A stretch of 64,000 nt of DNA. It comes from Ampelocalamus luodianensis (Eukaryota; Streptophyta; Magnoliopsida; Poales; Poaceae). Shown here piece by piece: positions 46,776 to 58,668 of this stretch. A program made the position numbers and the translations under genes. The stretch is from the NCBI GenBank assembly GCA_036346255.1, contig CM070618.1:61329655-61393654 (forward strand). The letters are read 5' to 3'. Position 1 is the first letter of the stretch; each line of letters starts with the position of its first letter. The notes below the pieces were generated by a model. That model did no database searches and was not told where the DNA came from. It saw only the letters and a program-made list of their open reading frames with translations.

Positions 46776-49090
46776 ATGAGCGGTTGGTACTTGGTCAAGG
46801 AGACTAGAGCCGAGGATGTTGATGGGTTTCGGCTTTGTCTGCGGGATATGATGTGGCGCCCAATTTCACCTACCAGTAGAGTATGCCATTTATCGACGGA
46901 TCGAGGACCGGGGATGGAGGAATACCGCGCCTTCATCAACGTCATCGCTAGGCATGTAGCCGGCGGTGTCCCTCATCGTGTCCAGCGCTTGCCACCTCGA
47001 GGCGATGGCGGTTCGAAGCGGCAAGTAGGATGATGAGTCTTCTTCGTCATGATTTGATGGAATTGTCTCAACCACCCTATGACCACTTCCCGAATCAAGG
47101 TCCTACCTCAAAGTGAGCACGTTCACGAGATACGATTTGGTGAAGACCCTCAGGTGCGACAGTTAGCGAGGATGGTCCGTATCATGGACCAAGTCCATCG
47201 CTGTCTTGTGAGGGAGCTATGGGAAACTAGGCATCGCCTTAATGAGGCCCAGAGTACCTTCTTGAGTCAACATGAACCGCGTTCCTCGCAACGTGCTTTA
47301 TGGTGACAACGAGACCTCCCCTGCGCCTTCTGCAACACCTCTTTACCGCCTTCCAGAAGTGGCCGGGTGCGTACCTGTTTATGGACAAGTCGCCAAGCCC
47401 GGATGATCGCAGGTTTCTCGCACTCTGCGGTGCCCCTCCGGAGGTCATCGGCCATTGTTGGGTTCTCAGAGCGCCTCATTAGTCCTTTGGATCCGGTTGA
47501 CACAGTTCCCGGAGCTCACCTTACGAATGAGTTTCGGTGAACTTTAATCGGGATCTTTACGCTAGCACCTCGACGATGAATCCCGTGGTTGAGTGTCTTT
47601 TAGTCTAGTAGTTGCCCTTAAATAAATTGTATGTAATAGGGCAGCAGATTTTGTCTGAGTATGAAAGTTTAACTTTCGGTTTGTAATCGACATTATGGCG
47701 ACTATAATGTAAGACTGAACCGAAATTTTGTCGTATATATATATGAAGTTTCGGTTTGGTGTTAACTTGAATGCATAACATAACATGATGCATTATATAT
47801 ACGATGTTGCTTCCTTTCTAATTGTAAACTTGTTTGTGTTTGCAAGTATGTCCTTGTTGTGTTGTTAACCATGTTGTGGTAACAGGATGACAGACCTACT
47901 ACTCGTCGCAAGCGCAACAAGGAAGAGTATTTCATCTTCGGTTCCCCATTCTCGTGGAGGGCCGATCGAACCTTCCAGCCTCGTGGTCCGCAAGGTGGTC
48001 CTCGGAAGAGAGGAGCTTCCTCCACCACCTTCTATGGCCGATGTGCTCATGCAAATTGGCGCAACCGGATGGATCGAGACGCGCATCTTGGAACAGTTGC
48101 GCGCAATACTTCTACTCTGTTGCATCGCCGATCGAGCGAGAGGCCACCATGTGCGAGGCGGTCTTGCGACTTTCACGGACTAACCGCGGTGTTCTCGATT
48201 CTCGAGACCCTATGGAAGCGAGGATTGGCTTCAACCATTGAGAAGAAGCTTACGATTACTCAATGCTCCGAAAGGGAAAGGTTCTCTTTGCGCTTATCGG
48301 CTCGATGGGCGGCCAACATATGGTGGGATAATCTTCTTGCCATTCACCTGCCGACATGTCCCTACTTGGGATGAGTTCGTAGAAGCCTTTCGCGAAGCTC
48401 ACATTCTGAAGGGTCATGATGATCAAACAGCAAGAGTTTCTCGCTCTGAAGCAAGGGCGAAAATCGGTGACTGAATATCTGCATGAGTTCAACTTCCTGG
48501 CCAGATATGCCCCTGATGATGTTTCGACTGACCTACGTCGTCGAAATCGGTTCTTGAATGGGCTATCTGAAGAACTGCAGATGGCTGTAGCTTTGCATGA
48601 CTTCCGGAACTTCTCTCATTTGGTCAACAAAGCAATTGTGGCCGAGAGCAAGAGCAAGGCATTGGATGAGTCACGCAAGCGACAGCGGACTTCTCAGTTT
48701 GTTCCTAGTAGCAGCTCACCGAGGCCTCGTATGTGGTTGTCTAGGTCACCACGAGCACCAGCTCCATTTTCACCAAGGCCAGCGGTATTTGCCCCTCGTC
48801 CATCTCCTCCCACCAGTCAGTCAGGACCAAGTGGAAATCAGCCCGTCTGTGCAACAACGTTAACCGGGGTTATTTGTTATCATTGTGGTCGTCCGGGGCA
48901 TTATGCCAACAAGTGTGTGGCAAAGCAGCAAGGATTGCCTCCTGTTCGACCATATCCAGTGCCTGTGCGACCAGCCCCTTCGCAGAGGCCACCTATTAAA
49001 GTTGATCCGGCTCCAGTCCGGGGGCATGTGAACCAAATCACTGCTGAAGAGGCGGTGATACACACTGAAGTTGTTATGGGTATGCTCCTA
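46776..49090 (+). pseudogene. Gypsy gag region (frameshifted)
   Basis: An N-terminal part (46776-47500) and a later part (47880-49090) are separated by an AT-rich stretch 47560-47880 that carries no frame. The second part covers the conserved gag core (MADVLMQIG, WWDNLLA, WDEFVEAFREAHI, then EFLALKQGRKSVTEYLHEFN) spread over three frames. It continues to a Pro/Arg/Ser-rich linker and a C-x2-C-x4-H-x4-C zinc knuckle (CYHCGRPGHYANKC, about 48876-48917). Gag packages the element RNA into particles. Single-base indels at 48000-48420 break the frame. Confidence 0.85.
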
Positions 49091-52000
49091 GTTAATTTCA
49101 GTCCACTCTTTGTTTTATTTGACTCGGAGCATCTCATTCTTTTATTAGCAATCATTTTGCTGTTCAACACCAGTTAGACATGCATACCCTCCAACCACCT
49201 TTTATTATTCAATCACCTGGGTCGGTCTTCAAAACCGATCAGATTTGTTGTGGGGTCAACATAACAATACTTGGGGTGAAGTTTTTAGCAAACCTAATTG
49301 TGATTGACTCTAAAGAGTTGGACGTCATTTTGGGTATGGATTGGCTGTCCAAAAACCAGGGTCAAATCAATTGTTCCCAACGGTCTATTTCTATGACCAA
49401 TGCCGACGGCATTCAAGTTGTTTATCATTCTAAAGTAGTTGGCTCTCATCTTTGTGCCCACCAAGTTGATACCACTCCTTCTTTGGAGTCAGTACCAATT
49501 GTCTGTGAGTATGCTGATGTTTTTCCTGAAGACCTTCCCGGTTTACCACCAGATCGGGAAGTGGAGTTTGTTATTGAACTCGTTCCTGGAACTGCTCCGA
49601 TATCCAGGAGTCCTTATCGAATGCCTGTCAACGAGCTGGTTGAATTGAAGAAGCAACTCGGAGAATTGCTTGACAAGGGTTTCATTCGACCGAGTTCCTC
49701 ACCTTGGGGATGCCCGGCAATCTTTGTCAAGAAGAAAGACAATACTTTACGGATGTGTGTGGATTACCGTCCGTTAAATGAGGTCACTATCAAGAATAAA
49801 TATCCTCTACCTCGAATTGATGATCTTTTTGATCAGTTGGTTGGTGCCCGTGTCTTTTCAAAGATTGATTTGCGATCGGGCTATCATCAGATCAAGGTTA
49901 GAGCTGAGGACATTCCTAAGACAGCTTTCTCTACTCGTTATGGTTTATACGAGTATACGGTTATGTCCTTTGGTTTGACCAATGCTCGGCATATTTCATG
50001 AACCTTATGAATTCGGTGTTCATGGAATTCTTGGATAAGTTCGTTGTCGTGTTTATTGACGACATCCTTATTTATTCCAAGTCCGATAAGGATCATGAAC
50101 AACATTTGCGACTTGTCTTTGAAACACTTCGTCGGCATCAATTGTATGCCAAGTTTAGCAAGTGTGCCTTACGCTCGAGAAGTTGCCTTTACGGGGCATG
50201 TGTTATCTGAAGGAGGTATCATTGTCGATCCAAGCAAGGTACAAGATGTGCTAAATTGGAAGCCTCCCAAGAGTGTCCCGAGATTCGAGTTTTCTTGGAC
50301 TTGCGGGTTATTACGGAGGTTCATTGAAAATTTCTCCAAGATTGCTAGACCTTTGACTCAGCTCTTGCGAAAGGGAAGAAATTTGAATGATCACTAAGTG
50401 TGAAGAGAGTTTTCGACTTTTGAGAACTCTCTTGACCAAAGCTCCAGATTCTTATTCTTAGGATGTTCTTAAGAGCTTCGACATTTATTGCGATGCATCT
50501 CGCCATGGACTTGGTTGTGTGCTTATGCAAGAAGGCCAAGTTGTGGCATATGCATCCCGCGATTATGCGCCCTCATGAAGTTAATTATCCTACTCATGAT
50601 TTGGAATTGGTGCCGTGGTCCATGCATTGAAGATTTGGCGGCATTACCTTTTAGGTAATCGTTGTGAGATCTACACCGATCATAAAGCTCAAGTACATAT
50701 TCACTCAATCTGATTTGAATATGAGACAACGAAGATGGCTTGAACTGATCAAGGACTACGATATGGGTATTCATTATCATCCCGGTAAAGCCAATGTTGT
50801 GGCGACGCTTTAGCGAAAAGTCACAATGCAACTACATATCCTCTTTACTGAAAAAGAGACACGTGTGCTGATTTTCGCGCCTAAGTCTTGAATTTGTGGA
50901 AAAGGATTCCTCATTGCATTACATGTGGAGCCGACCTTAGAATCCCAGATTCGGAGGCCCAAAACGATGCCGAGGTAGCCAAATCGGGAAAACATGCAAG
51001 CGAGTAAAGCCAACGAATTTTCGAAGATGATCGCGGTATAATTCGATATCGCCATCGTTTGGTAGTACTGCGATTCTGAATTGAAGAGTCTAATTCTTAG
51101 AGAAGCTCATAATTCCAAGTTTTCTTTGCATCCCGGGAGTACCAAATGTACCAGGATTTGAAGAAAATATTTTGGTGGAGCCAAATGAAGAGGCAAATTG
51201 CTCAAGATGTTCTTTGAATGTGATATTTGCCAAAGGGTTAAATTTGAACATCTAAAGCCACCGGTACCCTTCACCTTTGCCTATTCCACGGTGGAAGTGG
51301 GAGGAGATCGGTATGGATTTTGTTACCGGTCTTCCCAAGACTTCCAAGGATCCGATGCCATTTGGGTGATCATTGATCGTTTAACTAAAGTGACTCATTT
51401 TATTCCGTCGGACCGATTTCAATGGCAAGCAATTAGCGAGCTTTATATTGCTAGAATTGTTTGTCTTCATGGTGTTCCTAAAGTCATTGTTTCGACCGTG
51501 GTCCTCGCCACTTCCCATTTTTGGAATAGCCTTCATCAGGCTATGGGGACTGAACTCTCTTTCAGTACTGCTTACCATCCTCAAACCAGTGGTCAAACTG
51601 AAAGAGTGAACCAAGTAATGGAAGATCTTCTTCGAGCCTATGTGCTATCTTATGGCAAGGACTGGAGAAATCTTTGCCATATGTGGAATTTTCCTACAAT
51701 AATAGCTACCAAGCAAGTATTCAAATGTCACCTTTGAAGCCTTGTATGGGAGAGCTTGTAGGACTCCATTGAATTGGTCCGAGTCCGTGAAAGATCATTC
51801 TATGGTCCGACTTAGTAAAGGAAGCGAAAGAGCAAGTTCGATCGATTCGAGATTGTTTGAAAACCGCATAGTCTCGTCGGAAGAGCTATCTTGATCATCG
51901 CCGTCGGAGTTGAGCTTTGAGGTGGATGACCATGTCTATCTTAAAGTGTCACCCATGAAGGGTACTCATCGTTTTCAGTAAAGGAAAGCTCGCACCTCGC

Positions 52001-52330
52001 TATATCGGACCCTTCCGAATTATTGCTGCGAGAGCAGTAGCTTACCAATTGGAATTACAGAATCACTCTCGTGATACATGATATTTTTCATGTGTCTCAA
52101 TTAAAGAAGTGCCTTCGTGTTCCTATTGAGGCAACCGCTATGAACATCTTAATCTCAACTCGATCTTTCATATCAAGAGCAACCAGACGTATCCTCGACA
52201 CAATGGAGCGCAGGACAAGAAATCGCGTCTTGTCGAGTTCTTGAAAATTCAATGGGCTAATCATTAGAGGATGAAGCCACTTGGGAGCGCCAAGATCGAT
52301 GCAGATTGAGCACCCCATCTTTTGTTGTTT
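49091..52330 (+). pseudogene. Gypsy pol region: protease, RT, RNase H, integrase (frameshifted)
   Basis: The protease active-site region (about 49120) is frame-broken one base after the catalytic Asp. Protease continues at 49180 (VILGMDWLSKNQG). Reverse transcriptase has CVDYRPLNEVTIKNKYPLPR (about 49755), FSKIDLRSGYHQI and the catalytic FIDD (about 50050), in two frames. RNase H covers about 50470-50830 (DIYCDASRHGLG-like). Integrase has the zinc-binding CDICQRVK (about 51215), a core with DAIWVIIDRLTKVTHFIP, and GQTERVN with the catalytic Glu. The C-terminal part to 52320 has an end pattern resembling the chromovirus tail, in scattered frames. At least a dozen frame breaks are visible, many at CAG/CTG-like sites. 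Confidence 0.88.
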
Positions 52331-52538
52331 AGAACTTTTCTTTGAATCAGAAAGGAAAGTTTAAACAAAGCTATGTAAACAAAGATGTAATAATAACACT
52401 ATGTTGTTATGTAAGAATCTTCTTTGTTATCCTTGAAGGAAACCAAAACAACGGATGTTGAGTTTCCTCATAATTCATTTCCATTTCACTTCTTCTTGAT
52501 CTCCAACTTGTTCCAAATCTCGGGACGAGATTTTTCTT

Positions 52539-52548
52539 AAGGGGTAGG
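52539..52548 (+). other. Polypurine tract
   Basis: AAGGGGTAGG lies directly before the 3' LTR start at 52551. It primes plus-strand synthesis. Confidence 0.8.
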
Positions 52549-52550
52549 TT

Positions 52551-55500
52551 TGTAACAGCCCCAATCTTATCAACATAATAATTCAGTATTATGAGCAGTA
52601 ATAGACTACTGTTCATATCATTCTTGTTCTTAATCTCGATTGGGAGTTCTTTGTTACAAATAAAACCTTCCTTTTGCCAAAGTCCAAAACCTACTTAGAA
52701 TATTTAAAGGAATACAAGGTAACACTTGTATTATGACTGGAAGTATTTTTATTAAAGCCTAGATAAATTATCTTGGCTAAAAATATTTTCGTTGCATTTT
52801 TAGAAATTATTTGGACTTAAAGAAAATTTATGGTCTTTAAATAAACATTTTCGGCCTGAAATAGATATTTATGTATTTTATAAAGTGAAAATGTGGTTTA
52901 TGAAATTTATCTGGGAAATATATCATCCCGTAGCTTACAAAAAAATTTCATGATTTTATAAATTTATTTGCTATTTTTAAAGTCCTACCAAACCTTTTAA
53001 ATATATGAATAAGGTTTGGTCAACCAAACCGGTCCAAACCCGACCCTTGCATCAGAGCGACCCGACCTCATGTGTCTCGGTCCAACCAATCAAATTTGTT
53101 TGGCTCGGTCACGTTCGAGCGAGCCCAACTCCACGATCGACATGAGCCGTCGATCTTCCATCGAGCCGCGAAGCAATAACGCCCGCGAGCTGTCCCACGT
53201 GTCCACTTAAATCTCTGCCGTTGGATCTTAATCCAACGAGCGTGATCAGTGTATGCAACCGGACAACTCCGGATCCCTATTCAATCTCCACCGTTCGTTT
53301 CTAATCCAACCGTGACGCCCTTTTCGTTTTAAACCTAAAGGCGCTTTTATCTCACCGTTAGATTCAAATCCTCGGCTTTTCCCTTTTTCCTCGTGTTATA
53401 AAGCTCGCACTCCTGCGGACCATTGGATCTTCATCGTGTGGCCCGGTTGTGTATGCATTCGGACGACTCGGATCCCCGCACAATCGTGGCCGTCCATTCT
53501 TGATCCAACAGACGCTTATTTCTATTTGAAACCCGAGGCGCGCGTTAATGTGGGTCTTTGGATTTCAATCCTCAAGACACCTTTTTGACCGTGGGCCTTT
53601 AAAGCCCAAAATCGGTGGATCGTTGGATTTCGATCGGGTGGCCCAGAGCGGTGTATGCAATCGGACCATCCGGTTCAATTTTCAATCTCGGCCGTAGGAA
53701 TCAAATCCAACGGTGTTGCGCCATTGCATCTATAGGAGGTGACGTGTATTCTTTTAGCTGAGCGTTGGATTTCAATCTAACGTCCGATTTGAAAGGGATC
53801 TCAAGATTCCTTTGAACTCCGCTTTTAATCTGGTCGATAGATCTAGATCGTGCGGTCCATATTAATTGGTACCGATTCAAATCATTTAATCCCTCTATTT
53901 ATCACGACCACCCATTCCTAATCGAACGGTGATATTCTTTTGATCGTGTGAGGCGCGCATGTGGATCGCCAATGGACCCACATGTCATATTTTGCCTCTC
54001 TTCTTCCTTATCTCTCACGCACCATTTTTGTGAGCAGAGGAGGATTTATCCAAAGATTATACACTAATTTTTGGATGTTTAGCTAAATGGACACCTCATC
54101 AACTCTAGATCTTTCCTTCTTGCCCCTGTAGCTAAACTCCCACATATATAAACCCTAGCTTTTGGAGCTGCAGCCATTGTTGACCACTGGAGCTCATTTT
54201 CTTCCTTGCAGCCCGTGGGATTTTGCTCCTATCATTTGCTTATCTATCCTTAAGCACTGATGTTACCCTGCATTAAAGATTTGGTATCCTTTGCAGGTTA
54301 AATCAGATTTGATCTCTCTGTCGATCAACCTCAAATTTTCAGGGTTCTTGGTATCTTTCCATACTGGTAAGCCAAAAACCCTAGTTTCGACATCTTGAGC
54401 ATCCTAGGAACCTTAAAAGCTGATGTGAATCCTTCTTTTAAGCATCAGTAGCTTCAACTGGCTTTAAACTGAAAAGTTGATATTATACCTTTTCGGTTTT
54501 CATGTCATTTTCAAGACCTAGGGTTCTTCCTGTCAACTTATCATCTTATTTAGGTTTTGACTAAACCCTAGCAGCATGACAAGTTGATCTTTCAATTCTT
54601 GTCGTCATCTATTTTGACTCTTAGCTGAAATTGTCTCGATCTTTTGTCGGCTCAACCGACAAAATAGGTTTTGCTTTAGCTTTTGTAATCTAACTAGTTA
54701 GGTTAGACTAAAGTTGGTTTGGGATATTAATTACCTAAAAGATCATGCTAAGATTCATTTATGAACTTTTGCATGATCTATACCTCTTTTTCCAAAAATT
54801 GCAATCTGTCTGCTTTCACTCTTTTCAAATCAAACCGAACTTTGCAATAAACTCTAATTTCATCTTTGAAAACAATGAGCTATATAATGGGATATTATCA
54901 TTATTATGGGTAGTTATGGCTTAAGCATACTGTAATCATGCATTTCTAGATTGATCATGCATATTTCTTCCATGTTGGACTTATTGTCAGTTTTGGTATT
55001 TATTGGATCTTATTGTTTCTTTAGAATCTGGTTCTGTTGAAGCCATCGAATCTTTTTTTGAGCAATCTGAGCCTGCAACAGAAGTCTATTATTACCAAGG
55101 CAAGCATCCTCTTTGCACCATATTGAACCCAGATTTTGTACAATAGTCTTTACAAATCCAGTGATATCTGAGCATGCTATTTGTTTGAAAATACAAAATA
55201 TGACTTGTAATAGCTAGCTATGACCTGACATGGTGGATTACCTTGATTATGACCATACACTCAACTCTAGTGTAGTCTTGTATGATATATGGTCTATTCT
55301 CGATTTGGCTTAGATATGCGGTCTAGAGATTTTAGAGTTTGACAAGCATATCTTGTCAAACATGGGAATCACAACTGAACTGTTGTCATTTTCAAACTCT
55401 TTGTCCAGTTCCTTTAAATCAGTCTTATATTTGAAATTTAAATTGATCTGGACAAGAGGAAGCTAGTGATGGTGCTTTCGTGCACGAGATTGGGTTTTGT

Positions 55501-56893
55501 GGTGGACTTGTCCGGGTTAATTAAGGACCGAACTCGATTATTCAATTCAAGTCCCCACGCACTTCCACATGCGATGTATGGGCGCTGCTTGGTTAAGTAA
55601 AATGTTGAGACTATTGAGTTGGAAACAGGAGAGTAAGGATATGTGTATTGGCCTTGCATGGCATAGATGCTTAGGTCTCAAGACCGTGTCTTATGCCATG
55701 TGAGCTTTGTATGTCGAAGATCGGATGTTCTTAGGAGGGTGAGGCGTATATGTGCCTCGTCGCATATACGATACCTTAATGGTGCCGATAGCATTCTATT
55801 ATGGGTGGTGAGCCCAATTGCTTTTAAATTGTTTGGATCGGCATTCTCGACACAACATGTGTGCCCTGTGGTTAGTAGGTGGTGTAGCCTACACTATGGG
55901 ATTAGTTCACACATGGGGTCCAACTCAATAGTGTTAACTTGTTGAAAAATACCAAATCTTAGTTTCCTGGCCGGCATACCAAAGGAAGTGTGTCATCATT
56001 CGGAGGCATCCAAAGGCAACGCTAACTAAGTCATGTGGGTAAAGATGTACACCCCGCAGGTATAAATGTTCGAATAGCGTGTCCACGGTCATGGACGATA
56101 ACTTGAATTGATGTCATCAGATAGAAGTTTGATGTTCAAAAACCTGGTTTTGGTTATTTTCGGTTTGCATGAGGGTATCATGCATCGCATCTTTTTTATT
56201 TTATGTCATTTATGTACTGTTTAAGCAAACTTTGATTTATTAAATCGCTTTATCAAAATTTAGCCTTTGTAGGTTAAGATGTATCGCTTTATGCAAATTT
56301 GAACCTTTATACCTTCCTGTTGTAACCTTATGCATGTAAAAACTCTACTCCTTTGGTTAGGCTCTAATCACCACTTTATTTTATTAGTTTGAGTAAGACT
56401 TGCTGAGTACCTTCCGTACTCAAGGTGCTACCACCTATTGTTGCGGTGAGGACGGTTTCGATGAAGTACCGTTAGCGCCGATCAGGGTGACGCTAACGAG
56501 TAACGCTACTTCTTTCCTCCACGCAATTGCCTACGGGTGGATGGGGCCATTGGTGGATATTTTCCGTTTATTTTGCTTCCGCTGTATACTGTTAAAGTGA
56601 CCAAGTCACTTAATATTGTGGTATCAACGAATGATGTAACCTTATGTTTAATTATATCAATGTATGACTTGTATGTGTTTGATGCAATGTTGATGAAGGA
56701 TATATATGCAATGGTCATTGATCCTGGGAACCATTGAGAATCATATATATCCGGAATCCTTTCTTGGATTTGTCACCGTTAAATTTATATCTTTAGCTTT
56801 GGTATTAATAAAGGCAAGATCTGTTCCTTCATTAATAATTGTGCTACTGATGAATTTAATTAGTAACATTTCCAATAACCGGGGGTCCTCACA
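52551..56893 (+). repeat. Gypsy 3' LTR
   Basis: It starts TGTAACAGCCCCAATC and ends GGGGGTCCTCACA. It matches the 5' LTR throughout its length. Confidence 0.93.
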
Positions 56894-57834
56894 TTGCCCC
56901 TCCTAACATAACAGGAGAGATATCTCTGGGTCTCTCGATGTTGTCGGATAAAGAAAGTGCATGGCTGTGGCACTAGTGGTCGAAGAGTCGACCACATGAA
57001 GTTATCCATCACTTGATCGAGAAAGTATTGAACAGTCCATGGATGACAAATTATCCCACCAAGTTCAACCAGATATCGTGAGACAAGGCAAGAATACGCA
57101 AGCAGGTCGTTCAGTTCAACCAGATACGAACTGGTCGTATGAAGATACTAAATATGAACAGGTCGTATAGATATCCGAGTTGGTCGTAAGTGATAAGGAC
57201 CTGATCGCAGATCATATTACATAAGGTTTATCTGGTATAATATTTATGTGTGTTTGAGAATCGTTATGTCCTGCTAGGAACTGCTAATGACTCGTAGTCG
57301 GAAAGGAGTTTCCGAATCGCAACCGATTACACATGAGTCTATAGAGTCACACACTTAATGGGTTGGAACAAACGAGTTCGGATAGGATCCGTTATAGGCT
57401 CTTTATAAGGGGATACATGTGGTTGTTGGTACATAAGAGTTGCTCCACTGAAATCCTAGCTGCCATCTTCTCGAAGGTCCTACCGTGCCCGTTGGTACTA
57501 GCACACTATCGTACGGTGTTCCACCCCTAGACGTGTGGATACCATAGAGGTGCTGCTGCAATTGCTGCTGTGCTGATCGATGATGATCCACGACCTACGC
57601 AAGGAATGTCATAGGTTGCTGGAGGAGATGATCAGTGTCGAGGACGTTGGACAATCGACTACGACCACTTCATTGATGCACTCGACGTTAAATCAGGTTG
57701 CTCCAACTCTTCTTCCGCTGCATTGCACGTTTAGTGGTAACGATCTATGATCTCTTACTTGTGTTGTTTTCTAGTTTACGTGGTAGAATTTTTAAATTAC
57801 CAGGTAGTGTAGCCTACCTATATCCCTTCAAAAC

Positions 57835-58441
57835 CGTGTTCTCAAGAACCTCCCTCGAAACTCGTCAAGCAATTACAGGATCCACGCAAGGGAGCTGATC
57901 GCTCCGTCATCTTCCCTGCCTCCGGCCAAAATCGCCACCACAACGCTACCTCTCTCACGGTGAGTCCTGGCCCAATTCCTCCCTCCTAGAGCCTTGCATC
58001 GCCTCCCTCTTACCCCCCATCATTGTTTGGAGCCCCCCTCTCCCCGACACCGCCCCACAGTGAGCCACATGCGCCACCTTGGGCTCCCACTGCCAACCCT
58101 CTTTAGCTCCTCCCCGACGCCTTCGACTACTCCGTTCAGTCCCCCACAGCATCCCCGTGCTCATGTGCACCTCCCTTGGCGCCAGCAGCTTCTCCATGGT
58201 CGGAACCGGTGGCCAGAGCTGCAGGAGGCCGCGAGGCAGTGTGGGTGGCGGGGAGGTGAAGGTGGGCGACAGCAGTAAGAGGCAAGAGGGAGTGAGTAGA
58301 GGCAGCGATGGGCTTGGGGCCGTGAGGTGGAGGGAGTGGGCGGCTACATGGCGAAGGAGATGAAGCGGCCAAGAGGGGGAGTGGCGCGGGCGAGAGGAGG
58401 CAGTGGCGAGAGGAAGAGGAAGGGCATAAGACATAGGGGTA
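57835..58441. other. Passenger region of Pack-MULE-like element 1 (right part)
   Basis: GC-rich. Read on the minus strand it parallels the plus-strand interior of element 2 at 58850-59100 (shared phrases such as CTTATGCC, CTCCCTCTTGCC, ACACTGCCTCGCGGCCTCCT), so the two elements carry the same passenger in opposite orientation. No protein domain is recognised. Confidence 0.6.
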
Positions 58442-58668
58442 TAACAGTCATTTCATGTGGGCTAAAATGCGAAATGTAAATCAAAATTGCAGAAATGGCA
58501 AAATATCAAACATGAAATTTAAACCGGGGCAAATAATCAGTGTAGTCCAAAATAAATACAAATAATAGAAGACGATTTAAAGGCGAGGCTAATAATTCAT
58601 GTGAACCGTCCATTGTGCATGATCCAAGGGCTGATATTCCTCTCACCTCATATGGGGTAATAGTAATT

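Larger units (their letters stand above)
42198..56893 (+). mobile_element. Full-length gypsy element, chromovirus (Tekay-like)
   Basis: Two LTRs of about 4.35 kb (42198-46558 and 52551-56893), a primer site at 46563, a polypurine tract at about 52539-52548, and the order gag-protease-RT-RNase H-integrase identify a Ty3/gypsy element. The target duplication TTGCC (42193-42197 and 56894-56898) is perfect. Very long LTRs and the protein style point to the Tekay (Del) chromovirus lineage. LTR sequences are almost identical in AT-rich parts, which indicates recent insertion. The frames are nevertheless broken many times, mostly by one-base indels. Confidence 0.93.
41649..57830 (+). mobile_element. 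Solo copia LTR, split by a gypsy element
   Basis: Its left part 41649-42197 begins TGTTGGTGATATACCC and its right part 56894-57830 ends TATCCCTTCA. Together they make about 1.49 kb collinear with the copia LTR at 8783-10243. Flanks share AAAC (41645-41648 and 57831-57834), or five bases with one mismatch. The right part is not followed by a primer-binding site, so this is a solo LTR. It carries the CTGGTCGTA repeat array at 57100-57230. Confidence 0.8.
41040..58600. mobile_element. Pack-MULE-like element 1, split by nested LTR insertions
   Basis: The left arm (41040-41205: GGGATTTTTGACCATTTGCCCC, then GATTATTTGCCCCGGTTTGA, then TTTTGATTTACATTTGC) is inverted at 58440-58590 (GTAAATCAAAATTG, CCGGGGCAAATAATCA, GATTTAAAGGC), so the terminal inverted repeats are about 150 bp. 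Long TIRs around a GC-rich interior (41210-41648 and 57880-58430) are typical of Pack-MULEs. Without the inserted LTRs the element is about 1.4 kb. The interior gives long Pro/Ser/Ala-rich open frames on both strands that I do not call as genes. The last few bases of the right end are degenerate and no clear 9-bp TSD was found. Confidence 0.6.
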
